Positions 34,750 to 42,912 of a stretch of DNA of 64,000 nucleotides are shown piece by piece (positions within the stretch are counted from its first letter, which is position 1; each line of letters starts with the position of its first letter). Under the pieces are notes generated by a model, which did no database searches, was not told the origin of the DNA, and saw nothing but the letters and a program-made list of their open reading frames with translations. This DNA is from Streptomyces filipinensis (GTDB taxonomy: Bacteria > Actinomycetota > Actinomycetes > Streptomycetales > Streptomycetaceae): assembly GCF_014649495.1 (NCBI RefSeq), contig NZ_BMTD01000016.1, positions 124,001 through 188,000 on the forward strand, written 5' to 3'. A program made the position numbers and the translations under genes.

Positions 34750-35204
34750 GGTGGAACTTCCCTTCCTGATGGGTATTTCACAAGGGGGGAGCGGCCCCCT
34801 CTGGGGACAGACGGACGGCCGCGACCGCGGGAGGCCGGGCCCCTGTCTCCAGGAGCCCGCCGCAACCCCCGCGATGCGATGGATCAAAGCACGCAGGCGG
34901 GGCGCGCTTCCAATCAACCAGGGCTCTCACCTGCGCACTTGATGGGCGCGAGAGTTCATCCGTGCAGGCGTGCGCACGCCGTGTCGGCGACTCCTTCACA
35001 TGCGGCACGGCTTCGGTGCGTCCGGCCCCTTGCCTGCCGGTCGGCGAATCCGGCACTCCTCGCCAATGGAGTGCCGGGGGGCGCGCGGATGTGCAGATCC
35101 CCGGTCGGCAGTGACTTGGTTGAGTATTCAATGTGTAGATTCCCTGAAGCAGGGATTCCACATCGTGCCCGGAGCGGACCGTTACTGATCGGTAGCGGAA
35201 CGTG
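34750..35204. other. 455-bp promoter region of the peptide export locus
   Basis: This lies between the precursor gene (reading left) and the thioesterase stop. Its right part is less G+C-rich than the surroundings, and probably carries the operon promoter. A small inverted repeat, tccctg-aag-caggga, is at 35141-35155. I searched both strands for a second Gly-Gly peptide and found none. Confidence 0.5.
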
Positions 35205-35618
35205 TCAGCCCAGAATCGCGTACACCGTGCTCGCCCGGGCCGCGAGCGCCCCCGAACCGGCGTCGCTCATCGTGATGTCGGCGAACGCCATCCGGCGGCC
35301 CAGCTTCGTCAGCACCGCTTCGATCCGGACATCGGAACCGGTCACCGCCCGCTGGAACGACGTCGACTGCTGAACCGTCGTCATCGGCACGAAGCCGCCC
35401 CGCGCGGCGGACACCGCGATCACCGTCGCCGTGTCGGCGGCCGCCATCAGCGCCTGTCCCGACATCCCGCCGCCCTCCCGGGCCAGCCGCTCGGACCAGG
35501 GCAGTCGCAGCACGGCCCGGCCCTCGCCCACCGCCTCGACGGTCAGGGCGAGATCGAGCACCCACGGGGCGAAGTTCACGGAGAGGATCTTGTCGGCTTC
35601 GGCGGGGGTCATCGTCAT
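35205..35618 (-). CDS. PaaI-family hotdog thioesterase
   Basis: The 137-residue protein starts at ATG 35618 (MTMTPAEADK); a second ATG two codons in is equally possible. The central stretch REGGGMSGQALMAAADTATVIAV is the signature of PaaI-like hotdog enzymes, with the Gly-rich turn and the Asp in the helix. Such enzymes cut acyl-CoA thioesters, often of phenylacetyl or medium-chain type. It is a single gene, divergent from the S1 protease, and no CoA pathway is next to it. Confidence 0.88.
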   Translation of the reverse strand: MTMTPAEADKILSVNFAPWVLDLALTVEAVGEGRAVLRLPWSERLAREGGGMSGQALMAAADTATVIAVSAARGGFVPMTTVQQSTSFQRAVTGSDVRIEAVLTKLGRRMAFADITMSDAGSGALAARASTVYAILG

Positions 35619-35802
35619 ATGGCGGATTGTTCCCGGCCGCCCGCCATGACACGCGGAGCATGGCCGATTCGCCCGCCCGGTACGGCCGTTGGGAAACGGA
35701 ATTGAACACACCGCGCGGCCGGCGCGTACGTACGGCCATCCAGGCGCCCCGAAACGAACTGCCCGTCAGTGGCAGACCCCCGTCCCCAGGAGGTCGAGAA
35801 GT

Positions 35803-37278
35803 TTGAGTCACAAGCGAATGCCCAAGCGCAAGGTCGCGATAGCGGTGGGCGGTGTCGCGGCGCTCGGAGCAGCGGCCATCCTGCTGCCCAACGCCAACGC
35901 GTCGCAGGACAACGGCAACCAGGCCGCGGGCGTCACCGGCAGCACGAAGACACTGAAGGCCACCCAGGCCTCGAACCTGGCCGCCCAGCTTGAGAAGGCC
36001 CTCGGTGACGCCGCCGCCGGCGCGTACTACGACGGCGCCAAGCAGCAGCTGGTCGTCAACGTCGTCAGCGGCGACAACAACGTGATCGCCCAGGCGAAGA
36101 AGGCCGGCGCGGTCGTCCGTCAGGTGAAGAACAGCACCCGTGCCCTCAAGAGCGCCGCCGGCACGCTGAAGACCAAGGCGACGATTCCCGGTACCTCCTG
36201 GGCCGTGGACCCGCGCACCAACAAGATCCTGGTCACCGCCGACTCCACCGTCACCGGCGCCAAGTGGAACAGACTGCAGTCGACGGTGCAGAGCCTCGGC
36301 TCCGGCATGGCGACTCTGAAGAAGTCGGCCGGCAGCTTCAAGACCTTCGTCTCGGGCGGCGACGCCATCTTCTCCCAGACCCAGCAGGGCGGCGTGCGCT
36401 GCTCCCTCGGCTTCAACGTCACCGCGTCCGACGGCAGCCCCGCCTTCCTGACGGCCGGTCACTGCGGAGTCGCCGCGAAGGACTGGTCCGACTCCCAGAA
36501 CGGCCAGCCGATCGCATCCGTCGACCAGGCCAAGTTCCCCGGCAACGACTTCTCGCTCGTCAAGTACACGGACGCGAACACCCAGGCGCCCAGCGAGGTC
36601 AACACCGGCAACGGGCAGACCGTGCAGATCACCCAGGCCGCCGACGCCACCGTCGGTGAGACCGTGTTCCGCATGGGTTCCACCACCGGTCTGCACGACG
36701 GCCAGGTCACCGGGCTCGACGCCACCGTCAACTTCGCGAGCGAGACGAACCCCGGCGGCACCGACACCGTCAACGGCCTCATCCAGACCAACGTCTGCGC
36801 CGAGCCCGGCGACAGCGGCGGCTCCCTGTTCACCCAGGACGGCGGCGCTGTCGGCCTCACCTCCGGCGGCAGCGGCGACTGCACCAGCGGCGGCGAGACC
36901 TTCTTCCAGCCGGTCACCGCGGCCCTGCAGGCCACCGGCGCGACACTCGGCAACGGCGGCAACGGCGGCAACGGCGGCAACGGCGGCAACGGCGGCAACG
37001 CGGGCAACGGTGCGGGTGACCAGTCCGGCGCGGCCGACCCGTCCGCCTCGGCGGGCGACCAGTCCGGTGCGGCCGACCCGTCCGCCTCGGCGGGCGACCA
37101 GTCCGGTGCGGGTGACCAGTCCGCCTCGGCCGACCCGTCCGCCTCGGCCGGTGACCAGTCCGGCGCCGGTGACCAGTCCGGGAACGGCGTCGGCACCGGC
37201 GACCAGTCCGGCGGCGGGAGCGACCAGTCCGGCGCCGGCTCGGCGACCGACGGGTCGTCCCTGACCAGCACGCGCTGA
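35803..37278 (+). CDS. Secreted S1 (streptogrisin-like) serine protease with repetitive C-terminal tail
   Basis: The protein has 491 residues from TTG 35803; AGGAGG (35788-35793) is 9 nt upstream, while the next ATG (35818) is too far away. A signal peptide (~6-34) is followed by an alpha-lytic-type propeptide (~45-185) that assists folding and is then removed. The mature domain starts near GGDAIFS (~185). The catalytic triad is His220 (TAGHCG), Asp249 (GNDFSLV) and Ser338 (PGDSGGSLF). Cys pairs fit two or three disulfides. After residue ~380 comes a glycine/asparagine repeat and then tandem 13-residue repeats rich in Asp, Gln, Ser, Gly and Ala. There is no carbohydrate-binding module. A hairpin terminator follows. 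Confidence 0.93.
   Translation: MSHKRMPKRKVAIAVGGVAALGAAAILLPNANASQDNGNQAAGVTGSTKTLKATQASNLAAQLEKALGDAAAGAYYDGAKQQLVVNVVSGDNNVIAQAKKAGAVVRQVKNSTRALKSAAGTLKTKATIPGTSWAVDPRTNKILVTADSTVTGAKWNRLQSTVQSLGSGMATLKKSAGSFKTFVSGGDAIFSQTQQGGVRCSLGFNVTASDGSPAFLTAGHCGVAAKDWSDSQNGQPIASVDQAKFPGNDFSLVKYTDANTQAPSEVNTGNGQTVQITQAADATVGETVFRMGSTTGLHDGQVTGLDATVNFASETNPGGTDTVNGLIQTNVCAEPGDSGGSLFTQDGGAVGLTSGGSGDCTSGGETFFQPVTAALQATGATLGNGGNGGNGGNGGNGGNAGNGAGDQSGAADPSASAGDQSGAADPSASAGDQSGAGDQSASADPSASAGDQSGAGDQSGNGVGTGDQSGGGSDQSGAGSATDGSSLTSTR
37012..37128 (+). repeat. Three 39-bp tandem repeats in the protease tail
   Basis: Units at 37012-37050, 37051-37089 and 37090-37128 encode AGDQSGAADPSAS-like 13-residue blocks. 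Two more decayed copies extend to ~37200. Just before, 36952-37008 is a run of 9-bp aacggcggc units encoding NGG. The unit number probably varies between strains. Confidence 0.85.
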
Positions 37279-37463
37279 GAGCTCCGTCGGCAGAGCAGCG
37301 ACGGGGTGGGTGCCGCGCCGGGCCGTGTTTCGGCAGCGGCACCCTCGTGGCCGGTCGCGTCCACGCGGCCGAGCCGCCTGTCCGGAGCCCCGCGCCCCGC
37401 AGGGGCGCTGCCCCACCCCCGTCTCCCCGCCGGCCTCACCCGCGGTTCCGGCCGACGGGGAAC

Positions 37464-37493
37464 GGCCCGGCCCTCCGGCGGGAGGGCCGGGCC
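37464..37493. terminator. Bidirectional hairpin after the protease gene
   Basis: ggcccggccctcc (37464-37476) pairs perfectly with ggagggccgggcc (37481-37493) around a 4-nt loop. It lies between the convergent protease and phosphatase genes. Confidence 0.8.
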
Positions 37494-37536
37494 CCACCTC
37501 GGTCCGGACCGGCTGTGGCCGTCCCGGTCGGTCGCG

Positions 37537-39678
37537 TCACGGCTCGGCGTGGGCCCGCAGCAACAGCACTGCCACGTCGTCCACCCGCTCACCGGTCGCC
37601 GCGCTGTGCCGGACCACGTCGTCCGCCAGTCGCTCCAGCGGCCGGTCGCCTGTCTCCGCCAGCAGTTCGCCGAGTCCGGCCAGCGCGTCCTCGATGTCGA
37701 TGCCGGGGGCCTCCACCAGACCGTCGGTGTACAGCACGAGCACCGAACCGGGAGCGAGATCCACCTCGGTGGTCGGATACACCGCGGCCGCGCGAATCCC
37801 GAGCAGCGGGCCGCCGGCCAGATCCAGCACCCGCACCCGCCCGTCCGGCCGTCTCAGCAGCGGCGGCGGATGTCCCGCCCGCGCCATCACCGCCCGCCCG
37901 CGCACCGGGTCCAGCCGCAGATACAGACAACTGGCGAACAGCTCGGCCCCCAGGTCGATCAGGAGCCGGTTGGTGCTGCTCATCACCTCGTGCGGCGCCT
38001 GCCCGACCGTGGTGTACGCCCGGACACCGGTACGGATCTGCCCCATCAGGCCCGCCGCGGCCACGTTGTGCCCCTGCACGTCCCCGATCACCGCCGCCGC
38101 CAGCGGCAGCGTCGGCACCAGGTCGTAGAAGTCGCCGCCGATGTCCATGCCTTGCGTGGCCGGTACATAGCGGGCGGCCGCCTCGATGCCGGGCGGCGGC
38201 GCCAGCGAGTGCGGCAGCAGAGCCTGCTGGAGCCCGTGCGCGAGCCGGTTCTTCGCGTCGTACAGCAGGGCCCTTTCCAGCGCCTGCGCGATCAGCCCGC
38301 CGAGAGATGTCAGTACGGCCCGCTCGTCGGCCGGGAAGGCATGCGGCTCCGCGTACGCCAGCACACACGTGCCCACCGGCCGCCCGGACGCGATCAGCGG
38401 CAGGTACGCCCAGGCCGCGAAGCCGTCCGGGGACTCGTACCTTCCCGGATACAGCCGCTCCAGCTGCTCCCGGGAGTCGAAGAACGCGGGCACCCCGCTG
38501 TGCAGCGCCTGGGTGCCGGGGGTCCGCTCGGTCAGCGGCAGGCCGTGGAACCGCTCCGCGGTGTGCGGATCGGGATACCCGCGATGCCCCAGCACGTGCA
38601 GCCGACCGCCCTGCGAGCCGAGGATCATCATCGCCTGGCTGCCCACCGCCGCAGCCACCTCGCTCCAGACCAGCTGCACCACGTCCTGCACCCCGACCGC
38701 CTCGGTCAGCGCGCCCGCGAGGCCCAGCAGCTGGGAGATCGTCACCAGCCGGGACGGGGACGCGCCCGCCCGCGGGGTCCCGCGCGCCATCTCCGCCACC
38801 GCCCGGGCCCGGCTGATCCGCACGCTCAGCCCGGTCGTGCTCGGATACATGCGGAACGACAGCCACTCGCCCGGTGGGCGCAACGCCACGAAGGACGTCA
38901 CCTGCTGGCTGAGCAACGCCCCGCGGTACCGGTCCTCGTACATCGGGTCGTTCAGCCACGGCACCGACACCCACGGCAGCGTGCCGAGCAGTTCCCCGAC
39001 CGGTCTGCCGAGCAGCTCGGCGGCGGCCGTGTTGAGGAACCCGATCCGGCCGTGCAGATCCAGCGACACCAGCCCGTACGGCAGCCGGGACACCATCCGT
39101 GCCGCCTCCACCGAGCCCAGGGTGTCCGCCACGCCCGCCACCGGCTCCGTGATCACGTCGGTCTCGTGTCCGAGCGGCCGGTTGTCCCGGGCGGCCCCCT
39201 CCAGACGCAGCGCCAGCCGGTCACAGGCGGCCCACAACTGGTCCCGCTCCGCGTCGGACAACTCCGGCGCATGCGCGCCCGGCCAGGTGACGAACACCGC
39301 GCCGTACAGCCGGTGCTCCGTCGCCACCGGCAACGCGGCCAGTGAGAACGGGTACGCCAGCACCACCGCGATCCGCGGATAGCGGCGGGCCATCTCCTCC
39401 TCGCCGCCCACCCACACCAGCCGCCGCTCGCGTGCCGCGTCGGCGACGGGGATCGGCGCCCTCAGCCCGACCCGCTGCCAGGGCGCCGCGAAAGCGCGGG
39501 GCATCCCCGCCATCACCGCCATCTCCAGGACCGGCTCGTCGGGCCTGAGCAGGTACACCGCGCCGGAGTGCGCGCGCACCGCCTGCATCATCGACACCAG
39601 GGCAAGCGACAGCACCGGCTGGACGGCAGGCATCCCGTCGGCCGCCGGTACCGGCCCCGGGCCCGGCCCGTCGGACAC
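37537..39678 (-). CDS. GAF-PAS-GAF-SpoIIE phosphatase next to the SapB-like locus
   Basis: The protein has 713 residues from GTG 39678, with GAGGAGG 8 nt upstream. The order is GAF (~25-150), PAS (~165-265, LPYGLVSLDLHGRIGFLNTAAAELLG), GAF (~310-455), and SpoIIE/PP2C (~485-705) with GGDFYDLV, GDVQGHN, YTDGLVEAPG and DDVAVLLL. There is no HATPase domain, unlike the other two phosphatases in the window. It probably dephosphorylates an anti-anti-sigma factor under control of its sensor domains. It is divergent from the amfR/ramR-like gene by 332 bp, so it may be regulated with that locus. Confidence 0.9.
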   Translation of the reverse strand: MSDGPGPGPVPAADGMPAVQPVLSLALVSMMQAVRAHSGAVYLLRPDEPVLEMAVMAGMPRAFAAPWQRVGLRAPIPVADAARERRLVWVGGEEEMARRYPRIAVVLAYPFSLAALPVATEHRLYGAVFVTWPGAHAPELSDAERDQLWAACDRLALRLEGAARDNRPLGHETDVITEPVAGVADTLGSVEAARMVSRLPYGLVSLDLHGRIGFLNTAAAELLGRPVGELLGTLPWVSVPWLNDPMYEDRYRGALLSQQVTSFVALRPPGEWLSFRMYPSTTGLSVRISRARAVAEMARGTPRAGASPSRLVTISQLLGLAGALTEAVGVQDVVQLVWSEVAAAVGSQAMMILGSQGGRLHVLGHRGYPDPHTAERFHGLPLTERTPGTQALHSGVPAFFDSREQLERLYPGRYESPDGFAAWAYLPLIASGRPVGTCVLAYAEPHAFPADERAVLTSLGGLIAQALERALLYDAKNRLAHGLQQALLPHSLAPPPGIEAAARYVPATQGMDIGGDFYDLVPTLPLAAAVIGDVQGHNVAAAGLMGQIRTGVRAYTTVGQAPHEVMSSTNRLLIDLGAELFASCLYLRLDPVRGRAVMARAGHPPPLLRRPDGRVRVLDLAGGPLLGIRAAAVYPTTEVDLAPGSVLVLYTDGLVEAPGIDIEDALAGLGELLAETGDRPLERLADDVVRHSAATGERVDDVAVLLLRAHAEP

Positions 39679-40010
39679 GCCGACCACCTCCTCGTACGGC
39701 CGTGTCGCGCATCCCGGGGACAAGATTCCCTCGCGGGGGCGCGCCGCGCACGGCGAGCGCCCCGGCCACGGGCCGCGGTCCCCTCGTGGCGGATGCCTCC
39801 GGATACCCGCTTCGCCCGTACCCATGCCCGAGTGCCGGATGCACGCACGGCGTACGGGCGCCTCATGTGCGCCCCCACGCACCCTGATGGCCGAATCTCC
39901 GCGCCCGCGAACGGTACGGGCGCCCAAGAATGGGCACGCGCTGTCCCATGCCGCGGTCATGGCACGGGCGACGACGATCATCGGGCGTGGGACGACCAAG
40001 GGGGCGGGCA
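39679..40010. other. 332-bp divergent region between SpoIIE-type and ramR-like genes
   Basis: It contains an 11-bp direct repeat, gtacgggcgcc, at 39852-39862 and 39913-39923. The copies start 61 bp apart (about six helical turns) and could be a regulator site for the ramR promoter. No coding frame is convincing. GGGGG just before 40011 is the ribosome site of the regulator gene. Confidence 0.45.
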
Positions 40011-40619
40011 GTGATCCGGGTGCTTCTGGTGCACGACGCGTGTCTGGTGCGATCGGTCCTGGCGGAGTGGCTGCGCCGGGAGCCGGGGCTGGACGTGGAC
40101 GACACGCCGTGGCGGAGTGCCGCCGCCCGGATCCGGTCCTTATGCCCGGACGTGTGCGCGGCGGACCTCGACTGTACGGACGGGCAGGGGGTGCCGCCGC
40201 TCGGCGACCTCTGCCCGCCCGGAACCGGCGGCAGGCCCCCGGCCCTCGTGGTGCTGGCCCAGGCGAACCGCCCGGGGCTGCTGAAGCGGGCCGCCGAGGC
40301 GGGCGCGCTCGGCTTCGTCGACAAGGAGGGTTCACCGGACCAGCTGCTGCGTGCCATCCGGTCCGTCGCCCAGCGGGAACGTTTCGTCGACGCCTCACTG
40401 GGCTTCGGCTTCCTCAAGGCGGCCCAGATGCCGCTGACCAGACGCGAGCTGAGCGTGCTCTCGCTCGCGGCCGCGGGCGCCTCGATCGCGGAGATCGCCG
40501 GCAGCCTGCACCTGTCCCATGGCACGGTCCGCAACTACATGGCGGCGATCACCCGCAAGACCGGCGCGCGCAACCGGATCGACGCGATTCGCATATCGCA
40601 GGGTGAGGGGTGGGTGTGA
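40011..40619 (+). CDS. ramR: RamR/AmfR-like LuxR-family response regulator, TTA codon
   Basis: The 202-residue protein starts at GTG 40011. A receiver domain (~1-120) keeps the central Asp pair (AADLD, 51-55) and the conserved Lys105 (VDKEG). The LuxR helix-turn-helix is at ~140-195 (TRRELSVLSLAAAGASIAEIAGSLHLSHGTVRNYM). Codon 44 is TTA (40140-40142), so the protein needs the bldA tRNA, linking it to the developmental programme. No sensor kinase is adjacent, as for RamR and AmfR. It is tail-to-tail with ramB with no gap and should activate the ramCSAB-like operon. Confidence 0.9.
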   Translation: MIRVLLVHDACLVRSVLAEWLRREPGLDVDDTPWRSAAARIRSLCPDVCAADLDCTDGQGVPPLGDLCPPGTGGRPPALVVLAQANRPGLLKRAAEAGALGFVDKEGSPDQLLRAIRSVAQRERFVDASLGFGFLKAAQMPLTRRELSVLSLAAAGASIAEIAGSLHLSHGTVRNYMAAITRKTGARNRIDAIRISQGEGWV

Positions 40620-42773
40620 CTAGCCCGGCAGCGGCGCCGGGCGCGCCGTCCAGCCGCCGACCAGGTCCTGGTACAGATCAGAGCCGCGCAGGAGTTCGCC
40701 GTGGGTGCCGCAGGCGGTGCGCGCGCCGTCCATGACGAGGATCCGCTCGGCGCGGCGGGCGGAGCTGATCCGGTGCGCGACGACGACCAGTGTGCCGCCC
40801 GGACGCGTCGCGAAGGCCCGTTCGGCGCGCGCTTCCGCCTCCGGGTCCAGATGGCAGGTCGCCTCGTCCAGCAGGGCCAGCGGGGCGGGGGAGAGGTAGG
40901 CGCGGGTCAGCGCGATCAGCTGCCGCTCCCCTGCGGACAGCTCCGCCGGGGCGACCGGGGCACCGGGCCCGCCCAGCGTTTCCAGCAGCGGGGTGAGCCC
41001 GACCGCGTCGGCGGCGGTGAGGAGTTCGGCCTCCGGCACGGGATCGTCGCGGAAGAGGGCCAGGTTCTCGGCCAGGGTGCCGGTGGTGACGTAGGCCTCC
41101 TGCGGGATGAGCACGGTGGCCCGGGGCGCGGGCACGGGACGGCCGTACACACGGATGGTGCCGTGCTGCGGGGTGAGCAGCCCGGCGACGAGACCGGTGA
41201 GCGTCGACTTGCCGATGCCGCTGGGGCCTACGACGGCCAGGTGAGCGCCTTCCGGGAGGGTGAGGTCGAGGCCGTTCAGGACGGGGGTGCTGGCGGGGCC
41301 GTAGGAGAAGGTGACGGACGTGAGGGACAGGGCGGGTGGGGCGTGCGGTCGTCGGGCGGGCTTCCGCTCGTGGTCCCGTGCGTCGTCCCGTGCGTCGTCC
41401 CGTGCGTCGGGGGAGGGGGGAATCGGGGCTTCGCGGTGTCGGGGCGTTCGGGTCAGCCTGCGCAGTACGACCGTCAGGCGGGCGCCGCTGGTGCCGAGGC
41501 CGTGGACGAGGGAGTTCAGGGCGGGGAGCAGGGACTGGGTGACGTAGGCGAGCGCGCCGAGCAGGGCGCCCGGGGTGACGCCGTGGCCGAGCAGCCAGGG
41601 CGCGGTGACCAGCAGCAGTACCGCCGGCAGTTCGCCGCCGACCGCCAGCGCGGCCACACGGGCGACACTCCAGCGGGCCAGGGCGCGGGCGGCCCGCAGC
41701 TCGGCGTCGGTGCGCGCGTCGACGGTGTCGGCGACCCGGTCCTCGGCACCGGCCGCGGTGACGTCGCGCAGCGCCGGGACCAGCGCGCCCAGTTCCTCGG
41801 CCAGTGCCTCGTCGGCGGTGAGGAAGGCCTCCTGGCGGTGGGCCAGCGGCCTGAGTGTCGCGGCGAACAGGGCCACGCCGGCGAGCAGCGGAGGCAGGAC
41901 GACCGCGAGGAGCAGGGGGGCCAGCGAGAACAGGCCGATCAGGGCGCCGGCGGCGGTGAACAGGAAGGAGCGGGTCACCATCACGACACCGGCGAGTGTG
42001 TCCCGGGCGATCTCCACCTGCTGGGTGAGCCCGGACAGCGCACCCGCGTCCGCCTCCCGCACGCCGCGCGCGACGACCGCCGTCACCAGCCGGTCCCGGG
42101 CCGGCTCGACCAGCGCGGCGACCACGCGGTACACCCGCCCGGTCCCGTACGCCCCGGCACACACGGCGAGCCCCGCGGCCCCCAGCCACAGCAGGCCGGT
42201 CCGGGCGTTCCCGGCGAGGAACCCGGCGTCCAGGGCCCGCGCGAGGGCGTATCCGACGACGAAGGTCTGTCCCGCCTCCAGCACCGACCAGGCGCCGAGC
42301 CGTACCAGCACCCGCCACCGCTCCCGCAGAAACCGGCGGACACGCGTGTGCGCGGGCGACCGCTGCCCCCCGTCCGCCCCGGGGTCCGCCGGGTTCCGGT
42401 CCGGGGCGGGCGCGTCGGTCGGGTCGCGGTCTCGGCCGGGCGTGGCGGTCAGGTTTCGGTCCGGGCTGGGCGTGGGTGTCGACGTCCCGGCTGGGGTGGA
42501 TGTGCTCGCCGACCGGGGTCCCCGGTGGGGAGTGTTCGTCGGGTGCTGGTCTTGGCCGGGCGTGTTGGTCGGCTTTCGGTCCTGGTCCCGTATGTCCGTC
42601 GCGTCCCGGTCGGTGTGAGACATGTCCGCGCGGTCCCGGCCGCGGTCCCGGTCCGGGGTGGGCGTGTGCGGTGGCTTCCTCTCCGGGACCGGTCCGCCAG
42701 TCGGCTTCCCTGCCGGTTCCCGCTCCTGGTCGGGCCTGCCCGTCAGCTTTCGTTCCCGCTCCCTGCCCGGCAT
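40620..42773 (-). CDS. ramB: ABC exporter subunit of the SapB-like locus (RamB/AmfA-like)
   Basis: The start is uncertain. I prefer ATG 42773 (717 residues), with GGGAG 9 nt upstream; the frame extends to GTG 42947. Residues ~1-130 are a low-complexity, Asp/Arg/Pro/Thr-rich extension with repeating DR-x-PT-x-TP units. Six membrane helices (~150-430) and an ATPase (~490-700) follow: GPSGIGKST, signature LSAGERQLIAL, Walker B ALLDEATCHLD and VVAHRISS, all complete. A 12-bp repeat (41374-41409) encodes DDAR copies in the linker before the ATPase. With RamA it would export the lanthipeptide. It starts 140 bp after ramA ends, and is tail-to-tail with ramR. Confidence 0.85.
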   Translation of the reverse strand: MPGRERERKLTGRPDQEREPAGKPTGGPVPERKPPHTPTPDRDRGRDRADMSHTDRDATDIRDQDRKPTNTPGQDQHPTNTPHRGPRSASTSTPAGTSTPTPSPDRNLTATPGRDRDPTDAPAPDRNPADPGADGGQRSPAHTRVRRFLRERWRVLVRLGAWSVLEAGQTFVVGYALARALDAGFLAGNARTGLLWLGAAGLAVCAGAYGTGRVYRVVAALVEPARDRLVTAVVARGVREADAGALSGLTQQVEIARDTLAGVVMVTRSFLFTAAGALIGLFSLAPLLLAVVLPPLLAGVALFAATLRPLAHRQEAFLTADEALAEELGALVPALRDVTAAGAEDRVADTVDARTDAELRAARALARWSVARVAALAVGGELPAVLLLVTAPWLLGHGVTPGALLGALAYVTQSLLPALNSLVHGLGTSGARLTVVLRRLTRTPRHREAPIPPSPDARDDARDDARDHERKPARRPHAPPALSLTSVTFSYGPASTPVLNGLDLTLPEGAHLAVVGPSGIGKSTLTGLVAGLLTPQHGTIRVYGRPVPAPRATVLIPQEAYVTTGTLAENLALFRDDPVPEAELLTAADAVGLTPLLETLGGPGAPVAPAELSAGERQLIALTRAYLSPAPLALLDEATCHLDPEAEARAERAFATRPGGTLVVVAHRISSARRAERILVMDGARTACGTHGELLRGSDLYQDLVGGWTARPAPLPG
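41374..41409 (-). repeat. Three 12-bp tandem repeats inside ramB
   Basis: tcccgtgcgtcg occurs three times in tandem and encodes repeated Asp-Asp-Ala-Arg in the linker between membrane and ATPase domains. Confidence 0.9.
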
Positions 42774-42912
42774 GCCCGTCAACTCCCGTTGCTCGTTCGG
42801 ACCGCATCGGGGCGCCTGCCGTCCAGGGCGTGCCGGCGATCGGTGTTCGTCCGTGCCGGCCTGCGCCACCTCGTCCGCGGCCGGTCCGTCCGGGCCCGCG
42901 TTTGCGCCGTCA

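Noticed and set aside
34750..35204. A second Gly-Gly peptide gene in the promoter region
   Set aside because: No frame with a ribosome site ends a leader in Gly-Gly or Gly-Ala.
36952..37260. CRISPR-like array in the protease gene
   Set aside because: The units are in-frame codon repeats without unique spacers.
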